Notes: generated by a model from the letters alone, not told the origin. Positions 9,570-21,425 are shown, numbered from the stretch's first letter. The stretch is DNA of 64,000 nucleotides from Blastomussa wellsi (GCA_947652115.1 OX393561.1:27206158-27270157), one strand, 5' to 3'. Translations and numbers: made by a program.

Positions 9570-10105
9570 ACGTATAAAAAGTAAAAGTGCCTGCAGCTGT
9601 TCCGGTGCATAATGTAACTGCTTATGACGGCCGTTTCCCAAAGCCGAAGCAGTTGTACTTTGCTGACAAAGAAGAATTGTCCGAAGTCTCCAAGGAGCGC
9701 AAACCCTTTGATGAAGGTGAGAATTTTCTTTGTTTATAAAATGTGAATAAATCCCAATACTGAGCGTGATACGCACAATATGCACAAAAACCCACAGCGA
9801 TAAACAGTAAAACCCTATGCGCGAGAGCCCAAAGTAGTTAAACACAATGTATGTTGCTCCTTCCAAGACGCCCGACCCTAAGCGTGATCGCAATGCCATA
9901 TTCAAAAGAAATGTGACATTATATGTTCGCTGGGGAATAAGTGCTCGTTATGGCTCACGGATTTTTACCCCAAATTCTGGAGTACGTTATAAGTATTCAT
10001 ATACTCAGAATTCGCGGACAATGCGGCATATGTCCGAAGTCCGCAAGGAGTGCAAACCCTTTGATGAAGGTGAAAATTCTTCTTTGTTTATAAAATGTGA
10101 ATAAA
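9570..10105 (+). repeat. Direct duplication of an exon-like segment
   Basis: About 80-100 bp around 9655-9755 recurs at 10025-10105 ('gcaaaccctttgatgaaggtg' region and downstream). The first copy is open from about 9582 ('FPKPKQLYFADKEELSEV') and ends at a donor-like AAG|GTGAGA. It could be a fossil exon. No family recognised. Confidence 0.45.
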
Positions 10106-10449
10106 TTCCCTGTGGCGGCTTGATTGAAACTTGTAACAAATGCAATGTCCATCACTGCTTTCGGCAAATAAACCATAAACAAATATTCTCTTGTGTCCTT
10201 TAAAAAACGATTTTAACTACATTGCATCAGAGAGGTCCCGTACATATAGTTTATCTTTTGGCTTGGCTTTTATATGATCAAGACCTTTTAACGCGATCGT
10301 CAGCCGCTTGTGTCGATATTTTCGGCTTTAGTAACACTGGGTGAATACGATTGGTCTGATCCACAATATATGACCAATTATTGCTCAGATCTTCGTAGTT
10401 GACATAACCTGGCTATTTCAGTGCTTTCACGATAGTAAAGACGAATTAT
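10106..10449. other. Unassigned intergenic DNA
   Basis: Nothing recognisable in about 340 bp. Confidence 0.4.
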
Positions 10450-10682
10450 TCAGTACCAATCGTACCAATAAAACTAATCGACGAACGGAAAAAACCCCTC
10501 TAAACAGATTCAGCCATATAAAAATAGATCCTAAGTACACATAATGACATGCAGTTCACCAATGGAATGACCGTCTATTCCATTCGTACCAATCGTACAA
10601 ATCGAACCAATCGACAAACGGAATGAACCCCCCCAAACAGACTCAGGTACATACAAATGTATTCTAAGTCCACATAATGAAC
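10450..10682. repeat. Two diverged direct repeats of about 110-120 bp
   Basis: The block 'gtaccaatcgtacca ... gaacggaa ... cccc.aaacaga.tca' at about 10450-10550 recurs at about 10585-10682. Confidence 0.6.
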
Positions 10683-10684
10683 AA

Positions 10685-11135
10685 GCCTATATCTGCCAAC
10701 ATTTTCTTATCTAAAGACGCGAGACCTTTCACCCCGGGAGGCCTCCACCCCGGAGGAGCCTGGATTTCCGAAAATGTCACGATGATTTCCAAACATTTCC
10801 GAATATGAACGAAGATTTCCAAAGACGTTTGAAGGTTTCCGATGTCATCCCGCAGACCAAAAAGGTCGCGGCCTCTGTGTCCCAGTGACTTGTCCCCAGT
10901 ATCTTTACTTTCAAAAATCGGAAATTGCAAGGAAAAGAATCGTTATTTATTCATTTTACAGAAAATTTTCGTTTCTCGCATTGTTTGGAGTTACTTATAT
11001 TTTTTAATGTGTTATTTAGAGCTATCGGAGCTCACATTTTCCATACAGGCGTGAGAATTTGGTTCGTAGGCGTGAGATCAAAGTTTTCAGCTCGCAGGCG
11101 TGAGAAGCGTTAGAGTTGGCAGGTATAAAATCCGA
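10685..11135 (+). repeat. Repeat R, uninterrupted copy
   Basis: About 450-bp dispersed repeat. A second copy is scattered in five colinear pieces: 32393-32505, 45981-46052, 50061-50228, 50713-50764 and 51531-51575. Matching these pieces in order onto this copy defines the insertion points of four mobile elements. No coding capacity; class unknown. Confidence 0.8.
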
Positions 11136-11930
11136 GTAGGAGTAGTTTGCCTAAGTGAACGTAGCTCACACGTAGTGAAGGCAAAGGCAGCTTTCGTTTT
11201 TCAAAAACTCCAGACATGAACAAAATTGGGAGAATGTTTATAGCCCTTCAGCCACACTATTGTAAATACTGAGTTTTTGAAGCCAGGAGAAAAGAAACTG
11301 CAGGAATTTGTGGCAAAGACAAAATGAGACCGCCAGTTTTTTCAAACAGTACTTTATGTAAGCGACAGCCAATATACCCCTTTAAACAACAGCCTTGATT
11401 CACTGTGATTCACTGGAATTTCTTTACTGGTTTCAAAAGTTCCTTCATCTGCTGTGCTGAAAACTAAGTAGAACACTGAACAATGTGCAAATACATGTAT
11501 ATGAAAAGATTAATCACCATCCGGCTACTTCCAATTTTTTGCCAGCTACTTCAAAAGTTCTGGACAACGCTCAGTGACAATGCAAGTTTTTCTATTCTCT
11601 TCACCGTTGCGTATCAATTTGTTCACTTCATAATGTGCCCAGCTGCTAAATCCTTACACTCTTCTGTCAGAAATCTTAATGAATCCCCTATGCAGTTAGG
11701 CAAAACCACACTTGACGTCGGAGGTGGTGGTATGGCTGTATGGCAATCCCAATGGTCATTGCTGTGTGTGTAGTGTTGGTGTTCATTAATTTATAAACAC
11801 TAAGCACTCCTAGCGAGATTATTTGTAAAGAACGTCATGTCAGGGAACATGGGGTGATACAATCATAATTCAAGCTGTTACCAATTGTTATAATTTATCA
11901 ATTCATATTGCTGAATTAAATCCATTTTTT
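11136..11930. other. Gene-poor DNA upstream of LINE 1
   Basis: No gene or repeat structure supported. It may contain the undetermined 5' end of the LINE that follows. Confidence 0.4.
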
Positions 11931-11989
11931 ACTCAAGGCGAAGTGGATGTCCTTAAAGAACATTTTGAAACGGAGACGAAGGAACGTTC

Positions 11990-12500
11990 AACGATATGGA
12001 CGCACTAAGAAACAAGTACTGACTTGGAACGGAGTTTAAAACAAGAAGTGGAAAATAGTACAACTTTGGAGTAATACACGCGGGGAGAAAACCTTCGGTT
12101 TAATTACGTCAATGAAGAAGGACATGAAGACTGCAAAGTGAAAAAGAGCTTGGTGTTGATGTCTCCAACATTAGATTTCACGCGGTGCACCGAATTGGTA
12201 AGAAGATTGAAGGCAAGTGTAGACCAATTATTGCAAGATTTGTTTGTCGGGAGGACCGTGATCGTGTGTGGTCAGTAAAAGGTAAGCTTTAAGAATCTGT
12301 TACACACGCCGATGCATATATCACAGAGGATTTTGCTAAGGCTATCCAGGAGAAACGGAAGACATTGATCAAAGCTATGATGAAAGCCCGCGAAGAGCAC
12401 GGCCTTGGCGACGCCAAAGTGAAAGGTCGATTCTTATTCGTAAACAATGAAAAATATGACTTTAAAAATATTCCTGAGTTCCATAAGCAGCCTAAAGCGT
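11990..12500 (+). pseudogene. LINE ORF1 (L1-type RNA-binding protein) remnant
   Basis: Broken frame with the L1 ORF1 RRM and C-terminal pattern: 'ENLRFNYV', 'FHAVHRIGKKIEGK', 'RPIIARFVCREDRDRVW', 'FAKAIQEKRKTLIKAM' and 'KVKGRFLFVNNEKYDF'. A paralogous ORF1 lies on the minus strand at 61245-61674 with the same 'RVHRIGKK' core. It would form the RNA-binding part of the retrotransposition particle. Several frame changes and stops make it non-functional. Confidence 0.65.
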
Positions 12501-12869
12501 AATACTTTATTTACTTCGTTCGCCATGAAATTAGCGAATTCTAAAACCTTAGTGCTTTTTTTTATTTTCTGTTTCTATACAATTTTTTCCCAGTCAAAAG
12601 AAATTTCAAATCACGATAGCTATTTCCTATGTGTGCACCAAAACTTTTGATTGGCAGTAGAAATCCGTTCAGCTCAAGATGGGCGTTAACACCTATGCAT
12701 TCTGCTGGCACTCCAGTCTAACAATAAGGTCTATATGTTAATGTATTTGTGAAATCTGTCTGTTTGTGTTATTCGTAAGCGAAGATGTGGTAATTACTTT
12801 ACTTGTTCGATCCGATCCAAGTTTGGATTTTTTTAACGTTTTTTTCTTTCAAAACTAAATAATCACAGA

Positions 12870-13560
12870 TCTCAAAATATGTTCACTAAACGTTCGGGGT
12901 TTAGGAGAGAGCCATAAAAGGAGGGAGATATTTAACTGGTTAAGAGCAAAAAAGTTTTCAATCTGTCTGTTGCAAGAAACCCACTGTTCTGAAAATACAA
13001 CTACAACTTGGTCATCCGAATTGGGCTATAAAACTTTGTTTTGCTGCTGTTCTAGCGCTAGTTGAGGAGTCGCAATTCTCTTTAATAATAATTTTGCCTT
13101 TCAACTTCTAAAATCGTATTCGGACCCTAGGGGTAGATTACTTGTGACATCAAAACATGCGAAAAATTTTTCACCCTGGCTACAATTTACGCACCAAATG
13201 ATGACGACCCAAGTTTCTTCAGTCATTTGAAAGACTTCCAGTGTGAGGATATATTCTTAGGAGGTGACTTTAATTTAGTGCTTAATGTAGAAAAGGACAA
13301 AAAAGGTGGCCTTGCCAAACCCACTCCAAAGCAGTTGAAACAATCAACGAGCATGCTGCCAATTTCGATTTGATTGATGCAAGGAGAGTTTTCAACCCTG
13401 ATGTTTTAAGATACACGTGGCGCAGAACGAAGCCCGAAATACACTGCCGACTGGATTTTTTTTAGTGAGTCAGAGTTTAATGTGTAACGTCACGCAAACT
13501 GATATCACGGCAGGATTTAAAACAGATCATTCCATGGTGACAATAAAAATTTCACTTCAC
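12870..13560 (+). pseudogene. LINE ORF2 endonuclease domain remnant
   Basis: Starts with the APE-like block 'LNVRGLGESHKRREIFNWL' and 'LLQETHCSENT', the usual N-terminus of L1-clade ORF2, where the Glu of 'LLQET' is a metal ligand. A later 'GGDFNLV' segment (about 13262) fits the downstream catalytic Asp/Asn. Stops and frame changes occur near 13060, 13180 and 13460. LINE 2 has the corresponding block at 55523-55891. Confidence 0.65.
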
Positions 13561-16170
13561 ACAAATCCTAGAGACTGAATACATAGACCAAATAAAAACA
13601 ACTATTGAGAACGTTAAGAGCGAATATCGCAATGATACATCCGTAAATTCCTCCTTGTTGTGGGAAATGGTTAACTCAAAAGTTAGGGAACAAACTGTGA
13701 AGTATGCGAAAACGAAAAAGGCTAAAATGTCGAGAGAAGAAGAAGAACTGGAAAAAAGAATTAACATACTACAGAGGAAATGTGACTCGGGGTGTAGTAA
13801 CGACAATGAACAGCTAGCGCTCCATATGGAACTAGAAGAAAAAACTAAGAAACTAGAAAAGATTATTGAATACAAAACAAAAGGAGCGATCCTGAGGGCA
13901 AAATGTAGATGGTACAACGAAGGGGAAAAATTCCAAATATTTCTTAAATCTTGGAAAAAGACATTATAAAAATAGCGTTATAAGTCAACTTAAATTAGGT
14001 GACAACAAATTTGCCACTTCAGACAAAGGATTTTTGTCTGAATGCGTGAACTTTTATCGAAACATCTATAGTTCCAAAGTAGATGGTGACGATTCACGAA
14101 CCGAAAACCTTTTTTTTGGACATGACGCTGCTACTAAATCACTGAACCCCGAGGAAAAAGAAAAATGCGAGAGCCTGTTAACTAAAGCAGAGTGCTTGCA
14201 AGCATTAAAAATATGAGCCCCGAAAAAACACCAGGATCGGACGGTTTGCTCATAGAATTTTACAAAGTTTTCTGGAATGAAATCTCGGAGCTCCTCGTAA
14301 GTTCCATAAACTGCGCTCACACCAAGGGACAGTTCTCAATAAGTGAAAGACGTGGAATAATTAAACTTATACCTTATACCTTTATTAAAAATTGGCGACC
14401 AATAACCCTATTGAATTATGATTATAAAATAGCGGCTAAAGCCATTGCAATTCGATTACAAAATGTACTTCCAAAACTTATAAACAGCGAACAAACCGGT
14501 TTCCTCAAAGGGAGATTTACTGGTGAAAATATAAGATTGATTGATGGAATTATAAACCACACTGCTGCTAACAACATCCCTGGGTTGCTAACGTTTTTAG
14601 ATTTCGAGAAAGCGTTCGACACTGTTGAATGGTCTTTTATATGGAAAACGCTAAGTTCTTTTAACTTCGGAACGTCGTTTCTAAGTTGGATCAAGTTGTG
14701 CTATCATAATATAGAAAGCTGCGTTCTTTATGGCGGTTGCGCAAGCAACTACTTCATGCCTGAAAGAGGAGTCAGGCAAGGTTGCCCTCTTTCCCCTTAT
14801 ATTCTTATTCTCTGCGCAGAAATACTGTATTATATATATATATACAGGATTACTGTGTATGGAAACGAAATCAAAATTAGCCAATACGCTGATGATACCA
14901 CTATGATTCTAGACGGTTCAAAAGTCCCTTTTATCTGCTTTACGCGACCTTGAACTTTTTGGTGCGATATCTGGTTTGCAGCTAAACACCAAGAAAACAG
15001 AAATCCACTGGATAGGGGCATTTGCAGGGCGTCAAAGTGAAGGCCCTGGGTGTCTGGATTTCGTCTGATACTACGGTTAGTATGAAGGCAAACTAGAGCG
15101 ACAAATCAAGGTTAAAAATTGCTTAAGCTGTTGGGAATACAGGCGCTTAAGCCTATTGGGAAAAATAGTTGTATTAAAAAGTTTAGTCGTCTCCCAACTG
15201 GTTCATACCCTGTCGCCGCCACCAACAAACTATGCCGCTCTAGATGAGTTTAACAGCATGTTCTACAACTTCCTTTGGAGCGGAAAGGGGAACAAAATTA
15301 AGCGCATTGTAATGATTAGCGATTATAAAAACGGAGGTTTAAGGATGATTGATATCAAATGTTTCAATAAAGCTCTCAAATCGACTTGGGTAAAAAATAT
15401 TTAGACAATAACAATAATGGTAAATGGAAACTTTTTTTCGATTATGAATTACATGAATTCGGCGGGGTAACTCTTTTTAAGGGCAACCTCGACAAAAATG
15501 ACATGGCAAGGCACATTCATAAATTATAGAAATTATAAAACAGAAATGATAAAACTCTGGTCTGAAATCAGCTACGTCGATATCATAACTTCCTTCGACC
15601 ATTTTCTCTCCTTACCTCTTTGGCATAATTCACTTGTGAGAATTGGAAATAAACCGATATACTACAAATCATGGTCGTCCAAAGGAATTCAAACTGTAAG
15701 CCAATTAATTAAAAATGCAGACAAGTTCTTGTCATTTCCAGAATTCAAGGAACTGTTCGACGTCAAAACAATTTTTTTCATATGTCACGGCGTTGTATCG
15801 TGTATAAAATCTTTAAGGGAAGCCACGAAAAATCAATATGCAAAAAACGGGAATTTTTAGCACCTTTACTGATAACTTTACAAACGTTTGCAAGCCTAAT
15901 AGATTGGCATATGAACAGCTAGTTAGCGCAAAAATAAGAAGACCCATTAAGAGCCAAGAGAAATGGTGTGTCGACTGCAGTTTACAGTGCTCTACAACAA
16001 TTGACTGGGAGATGGCTTACAAGCTTCCATTCAGCAGTACAAAAGCTACCAAATTAATTATTTTTCAGTTTAAACTACTTCATAGAAGAATAGCGACAAA
16101 TGACTTTCTTAACAAAGTAGGCATTAAAGAGAGCGAAATCTCTGTACCTTTTGTAAGACTTTGAAAGAAT
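13560..16170 (+). pseudogene. LINE ORF2 reverse transcriptase remnant
   Basis: Linker region (13655-13969), then the RT fingers and palm in the longest open stretch, 14192-14953. Motifs are 'SPEKTPGSDGLLIEFYKVFW', 'LTFLDFEKAFDTVEW' (motif A Asp), 'GVRQGCPLSPYIL' (motif B) and 'QYADDTTMIL' (catalytic YADD). The thumb and C-terminal region continue in fragments at 15156-15404 and 15498-16170. Frame changes near 14940, 15050, 15400 and 15860 inactivate it. The YADD box and the order after an APE domain fit L1/Tx1-type elements. Confidence 0.8.
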
Positions 16171-16315
16171 CCCTTATTCGTTTATTCTGGTATTGTTGCG
16201 AGATCTTTTGTTTTTGGGAGGATTTTATGAAATGGTTGGCCAAAAATCAAATAATATTAAAATCCAACACCCTCCACCCCGCGTTAATTATTGGCTTAAA
16301 GTCGGACACTCTATC

Positions 16316-17319
16316 CACAGGCGGACCACCCGATGTTTGAGTTTGTTGCGTGACACCGATCAATGGCGGTTACAAAAAAATAAAGATGTACATAATTGAG
16401 TTGGCCGCGATTTGCTCTAAATACTAAGTTTATCCTACATGTTCAATAAACGTTGAGGTGAAATGTTAAATGAGTCTTTTAAGGCGTCATTTTCGCGAGA
16501 TAATTTATCGACTCCTAGATCATATAGAAGAGAAAGAGAGACAACGCAGGCAGCACGACAGCCGGCAACCACGACCTTGCCCGGTTCAAGCCCAAACTGA
16601 CACTAAACCGTCATAATTCTCACCTCGAAAATCTGATCCGATCCTGAAGATCCAATCCTGATCCGATCCTGAAGTCCAAAAAAACAGCTTTCTCAATATG
16701 ATCGGTGCCAGATTCGTGCCCAAACTACCAATCAACGCATCGCAACGCATGCTGCCGTTGGCCCGTTGGCAGTTCAAAAGCCCAAGGCCGCCTCCCATTG
16801 GTAGATTTGAATTAACTCGCATTCTTCAGATTCCTTTGGGCACGAATCTGACACCGATCATATTGAGAAAGCTATTTTTTGGACTTCAGGATCGCTTTTC
16901 TCGGAAACTTTTGGAAGAATGAAGCTCAAGCTCGGCTCAAGTACGAAGAAATTTGTGCTCGATCAGATGCCGGCGTTTCCGAGGTGAGAATAATGACGGT
17001 TTAGCGTCAGTTTGGGCTTGAACCGGGCAAGGTCGTCGTCGCCGGCTGTCGTAGTGCCTGCCTTGTCTCTCTTTCTCTTCTATATGATCTAGAGGTCGAT
17101 AAATTATCTCGCGAAATGACTGCTTAAACGGCTCAGAACGGGCAAAAAATAGCACACAACACATTTATCATTTCACCTCAACGTTTATTGAACATGTAGG
17201 ATAAACTTAGTATTTAGAGCAAATCGCGGCCAACTTATTTATGTATATCTACATTTCTTTTGTAACCGCCATTGATCGGTGTCACGCAACAAACTCAAAC
17301 ATCGGGTGGTCCGCCTGTG
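16316..17319. repeat. 1-kb foldback inserted in LINE 1
   Basis: Two arms of over 400 bp in inverted orientation, beginning CACAGGCGGACCACCCGATG and ending with its complement. They meet around 16730-16845. Flanks CTCTATC (16309-16315) and CTCTGTC (17320-17326) look like a 7-bp duplication with one mismatch. LINE coding resumes on both sides. Long-TIR element of unknown superfamily without its own gene. Confidence 0.85.
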
Positions 17320-17699
17320 CTCTGTCTAATACAAAACAATACTTCTATTTTCTTGTCGCCAGATATTTCATATGGACCTGCAAAACAAAAGTCACCCCCC
17401 AAAATAGAAGGATTTCCTCTTTTTCTATCTTCTTTTGATCTTTGATGCACGATTTTCTTGAAAAAAGCCATACATTACGAACATATTTAATAACACAATA
17501 AACATCCGGGCTAATGAACATTTTATCTTATGTAGCTTACTGAATACCTATATGTAAATTAGACTGTTTGTGGTGTAAATGCATGTTTTTTTTTATTTTA
17601 TTTAGTTATTGATTGATTGATTTATTTATTCTTTGGACTTTTTCCTTTTTGTTTTTCTGCCTGCCACTATTGTAATGCTTGTAGTGATTTGTAAATAAA

Positions 17700-17725
17700 G
17701 AATGCAATAATAATAATACTAATAC

Positions 17726-17795
<70 letters not shown>
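17700..17795 (+). repeat. (AAT)n microsatellite at LINE 1 3' end
   Basis: Uninterrupted AAT/AATACT run typical of LINE tails in this window; a second is at 34520-34548. Confidence 0.9.
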
Positions 17796-17797
<2 letters not shown>

Positions 17798-17859
17798 CAT
17801 CATTTTTTCTCCTGTTACTGTTGTTGAGCCAATGAATCTAACAGACAGCCTAAATATTT

Positions 17860-18155
17860 ACAGAGGTGGGTGAATAGGGGCACATGAATCTCCCAATCCG
17901 TGCTACACGTATCTTTTGCTCAAATCGGTCAATCCGTCAATCCGCCACTATTTTTGTTCATTCACATTCCTTGAAAACTTTCTGTGTAATAGCTTTACTG
18001 AAAGGGCAGTAGACGTTGTTTTCAATGGCAATTTTTCAAGAGGTTTCGTTTCATTGCTTCTTTTTGCTGCAGTTCTAATATAAAGTGGTGCTTTGGGTCT
18101 TGTCCAAACAAAATGACAAAATGATAACACCGAGACCAAGACTGGCGATACACAG
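17860..18155 (-). repeat. hAT-like MITE fragment
   Basis: Begins 'gggtgaatagggg' and shares long blocks in reverse complement with the MITE at 50229-50704, for example 'gttttcaatggcaatttttc', 'tgcagttctaat' and 'ttggtcttgt..aa'-type segments. The other terminus is lost near 18155. Confidence 0.65.
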
Positions 18156-18590
18156 GGTTGGACATTAGCACTCGCCCGCTCGCCCATGCGAGTGTCTAAA
18201 GTGTTGGGCGAGTGCAAATCACAGATCACTTGCCCGTTTGGCGAGTACGATCTTCATCACCAAGAAATTATGTACATTGCAAAATAAACAATGTTTTTAC
18301 ATTCCATTTTGCCGAGAAAATCCCTTAACATAAACATACCATTTCTATTTTACAAAGTTTGATATTCAGAACTGTTCAATAAATTGGCGCTGACGTCCTC
18401 CGCAAAAGACAATTATGGCTTCGATAATGACATAACGCATGTACTTGTATATGTACAAAGTGATACCGCTGGTCACTATCAAGCTTTAGGTGAACAAGTA
18501 AACATGGCCACGCAGTGAGGCACGAAAGAGGGACTGCCGCCTAAGCCACAGCCTTTGCATTATGCGTTGCTCTCACAACGCAAAAATATG
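18156..18590. other. Unassigned DNA with a GC-richer hairpin-like patch
   Basis: At 18160-18260 the words 'cactcgccc' and 'gggcgagtg' alternate and can pair. No gene seen in the rest. Confidence 0.4.
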
Positions 18591-18591
18591 A

Positions 18592-18890
18592 TTGGCTAAC
18601 GCTTCGAGCGTTGACAAGAACGTGTCAACACATTGTCAAAACTCGAGTCTCTCCTTGCGTGTCATAAAAGCTTTGAAACCGCAACAAACACAAACGTTGA
18701 AAGCTCTTCTCGCGTGTCACGACGTTCTTGCTATTTTCCCTAATGATTTTGGAAAAGGCCTCATTTATCAAATGTTTTGTCAGACAAAGCTAGGTCAGGT
18801 TGCTAACCGAACTTGGTTTTCCTTCCATTGAAATCAGAATAATCGAAACGGTGGTTCTAGACGAATCTCACAGTATAGCCCAGCATAGAC
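18592..18890 (+). pseudogene. RecQ-like helicase scrap
   Basis: The frame contains 'LKPQQTQTLKALLACHDVLAIFPNDFGKGLIYQ', resembling the RecQ motif 0/I region (xxxxQxxALxALLxGxDVxAxxPTGxGKSLxYQ). The Walker Lys is kept but the GKS Ser is Gly. Then 'VVLDESH' near 18853 looks like a degraded DEAH box. Short, isolated and followed by stops. It is a fossil, perhaps carried by a mobile element. Confidence 0.45.
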
Positions 18891-19539
18891 ATGGCAAATA
18901 ATATTTTTGTTTTTAATGCTTTTGTTTCCAATGTTTTCCATCAGACTGATGAACATTGGCCGTCCCTGAGATACAAGTGTACCGCAAAGGACAAAAATCT
19001 TGAATTTCATGTACCAGTCACCGATTAGAAAATGCTTCAAGCTCTGACGGAGCGCCGTCCACTCTGAATGAGATGAATGTAGCGCAACAGAAATTCGCCT
19101 GAAGCTTTCCACCTCTATCGGGGAACATTGTATTGAACCGATGAATCTTCTGCTGATACAAAGCCAGATCACAGAAACCTCATAAGCTCGGCTGCGTTTA
19201 TCTCTGTTGCACATTTAGCGCATACACGGCTTGAGGCAGACAGGCTTGACATTTTTTACTCCAGCTCGTTACAGAATTTCAAACAAACTCTCAGCTGAAA
19301 CCCTTAGCCTACGATTGAATTCTCCGTAAAAATTTTTCAAATTACATCTGCAAACTCTACAAAAGTCTTGTTCTTGGGAGTTTCACTGATCAAAGACATC
19401 CCTTTCGTTGCATTCTTTTTGTCAGGTTTTCTCGTGACGAAAACTGTTTTCATTTTAGAAACTCCCGGGGTAGCAATGACAAGGAAAATTGACAGGACGT
19501 CAAGATTAGGATTAAATCAATAGGCGCAGTTAATTAGAA
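18891..19539. other. Unassigned intergenic DNA
   Basis: A 126-codon minus-strand open frame (18834-19214) has no recognisable motif. No repeat structure seen. Confidence 0.4.
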
Positions 19540-19596
19540 TTGATATAATTTGGTTTTATCAACTGGGTTGATAATGTCAATTGGCCACCGTAAAGA

Positions 19597-19644
19597 GATT
19601 CAAGAGCTGACGTTTCGAGCGCTAGCCCTTCGTCGGAGCGAATC
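19597..19644 (-). ncRNA. Hammerhead-ribozyme-like motif, second copy
   Basis: Reverse complement of the motif at 7398-7445, with the same stem I (GATTC/GAATC, GCT/AGC), core CCGACGA, stem II and GAAACGTC. It differs mainly in the stem II loop and the stem I bulge. The two copies agree on all paired positions. Confidence 0.45.
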
Positions 19645-19733
19645 AAGGAATTGTGCGTCGTGTGCTTTTATATACAGAAAGATGGAGCTTCGCTATTGGC
19701 TGGTGCCTGGTAACGTGAAAACTTCGGAATAAA

Positions 19734-21089
19734 TTAGTTGAATGAAAAGCGTTCGTTGATACCGTGAGGATTAAGAGTGCCGATTTGAAAAATAGATTTT
19801 TGTTCTAGAGTTTTACGGCTTTCCGTGTTTCCTTGGTGAAGGGAAAGGCCGCAGACTGCCATATGTTGCTTAGAATGATTTGGGAGATTGAAGTGTCTCG
19901 CGACCGGTTTCGATGCATTTTTGTCGTCTTTCTCTACGTCACGAAGGTGGTCTCGGAATCGGTCGCCAAGTCGTCCCCCTGTTTCGCCGATGTATAACTT
20001 TTTGCAAAGAGTGCAAGTTATACAGTAGATGGCATTGGCTGAGGTACAGGTGAAATGATCAGTGATTTTGATAGATCGCTTGGGTCCCGATATTTTGTCA
20101 ACGTTGTGAATGAAAGGGCATGTTTTGCATCGTGCGCGAGCGCATTTAAAAGTTCCGGGTTGATCACTAGTTTGGAATTCACTTCTGACTAAGAAGTTAC
20201 CTATGTTTTTGTCGCGTTTAAATGAAATTAATGGAGGTTGCGAAAAGATTCTACCAGTGCCGGGATCATTTTGAAGTAATTTAAAGTTTTTGAGAATGAT
20301 GGATTTAACTGCGTGGTTGTGAGGGTGAAATGTGAGGGTGAATGGAATTCTATCGTTGTTTTCTCTCTGTGACGTTTGTAGTGCTGACTGTCGATCAATT
20401 TGCTGGGCGCGATGATGGCCCGCTTGAACAACAGAAGCAGGATAGCCGCGTTTGTCAAAGAAATTGCACATTTCCTCTGATTTTAAGGAAAAATCAGAGT
20501 CGTCACTACAAAGACGGCGAAGTCTAAGAAACTGAGAATAAGGAATGGAATTCTTGACATGTGATGGATGTGAAGATGAATACAACAAATAGCTATGAGA
20601 ATCTGTGGGTTTGTAGTGCACACTGGTGCATAAACTGTTGCCTTCAATAGAAACTTTGATATCCAGGAATGCTAAGGAAGTATCGGAAATTTCCCAGGTA
20701 TATTTAAGGGCTGGATGAAACGAATTAACAGCGGTTATAAATTGATTAAGATCCTCTCTGGTAGAAGAGGTAGCGCCGATACAGTCGTCAATGTAGCGAC
20801 GATAGAGTTCAGGTTTTGGGCCGTTGTATTGATTGAAAAATTGGTGCTCAATGTAGCCTACGAAAAGATTGGCGTAGCTGGGTCCCATTTTGGTACCCAT
20901 GGCCACGCCATTGATTTGTTTGTAATACTTGTTCGCGAATGAAAAACAGTTGAGTGTTAACACTAACTCAGCCAGGCGGAGTAATGTTTCCGAGCTTGGT
21001 TCCTTAACAGTGCGTAAATCAAAAAAATGTTTGAGGGCTAGAAGACCTTCGCCATTTGGGATGACGGTGTTAAGACATGTAATATCCAT
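19734..21089 (-). CDS. PLE reverse transcriptase (partial) + GIY-YIG endonuclease
   Basis: 451-codon open frame. The RT palm includes 'INGVAMGTKMGPSYANLFVG' (about residues 60-80) and 'YRRYIDDCIGA' with the catalytic YIDD (about 97-106). A GIY-YIG domain lies near residues 340-380: 'IYCITCTLCKKLYIGETGGR' with Arg/Asp downstream, preceded by Cys pairs 'CARARCKTCPF'. RT followed by GIY-YIG is diagnostic of Penelope-like elements, which use target-primed reverse transcription. The N-terminal fingers are missing (5' truncation), so it is probably inactive although the frame is open. The stop is at 19734, before the hammerhead-like 3' end. Confidence 0.88.
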   Translation of the reverse strand: MDITCLNTVIPNGEGLLALKHFFDLRTVKEPSSETLLRLAELVLTLNCFSFANKYYKQINGVAMGTKMGPSYANLFVGYIEHQFFNQYNGPKPELYRRYIDDCIGATSSTREDLNQFITAVNSFHPALKYTWEISDTSLAFLDIKVSIEGNSLCTSVHYKPTDSHSYLLYSSSHPSHVKNSIPYSQFLRLRRLCSDDSDFSLKSEEMCNFFDKRGYPASVVQAGHHRAQQIDRQSALQTSQRENNDRIPFTLTFHPHNHAVKSIILKNFKLLQNDPGTGRIFSQPPLISFKRDKNIGNFLVRSEFQTSDQPGTFKCARARCKTCPFIHNVDKISGPKRSIKITDHFTCTSANAIYCITCTLCKKLYIGETGGRLGDRFRDHLRDVEKDDKNASKPVARHFNLPNHSKQHMAVCGLSLHQGNTESRKTLEQKSIFQIGTLNPHGINERFSFN

Positions 21090-21425
21090 AGTGAAAATAA
21101 GTTTGTCTTCGCCCAGGAAATTTCCGATACTTCCTTAGCATTCCTGGATATCAAAGTTTCTATTGAAGGCAACAGTTTATGCACCAGTGTGCACTACAAA
21201 CCCACAGATTCTCATAGCTATTTGTTGTATTCATCTTCACATCCATCACATGTCAAGAATTCCATTCCTTATTCTCAGTTTCTTAGACTTCGCTGTCTTT
21301 GTAGTGACGACTTTAATTTTTCCTTAAAATCAGAGGCAACCTCCATTAATTTCATTTAAACGCGACAAAAACATAGGTAACTTTTTAGTCAGAAGTGCAT
21401 TCCAAACTAGTGATCAACCCGGAAC

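Larger units (their letters stand above)
11940..17800 (+). mobile_element. LINE 1: degenerate L1/Tx1-like non-LTR retrotransposon
   Basis: Plus-strand element with ORF1, an apurinic-type endonuclease and reverse transcriptase in order, ending in an (AAT)n tail at 17706-17793. Coding is broken throughout. A 1004-bp foldback (16316-17319) interrupts the C-terminal coding part, whose continuation ('YFYFLVARYFIWTCKTK') resumes at about 17335-17400. The 5' end is not determined. Confidence 0.8.
19540..21425 (-). mobile_element. Penelope-like element copy 2 with inverted 5' duplicate
   Basis: 19540-21115 is minus-sense, with RT C-terminal half, GIY-YIG endonuclease and 3' noncoding end. 21116-21425 is plus-sense and repeats part of the same coding sequence ('FLDIKVSIEGNSLCTSVHYK', then a jump of about 80 codons to 'SINFI', 'DQPG'). 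The two halves therefore form an inverted arrangement joined at about 21115. Confidence 0.8.

Noticed and set aside
17606..17803. Minus-strand frame encoding a long poly-Leu tract
   Set aside because: It is the translation of the (AAT)n microsatellite tail of LINE 1.
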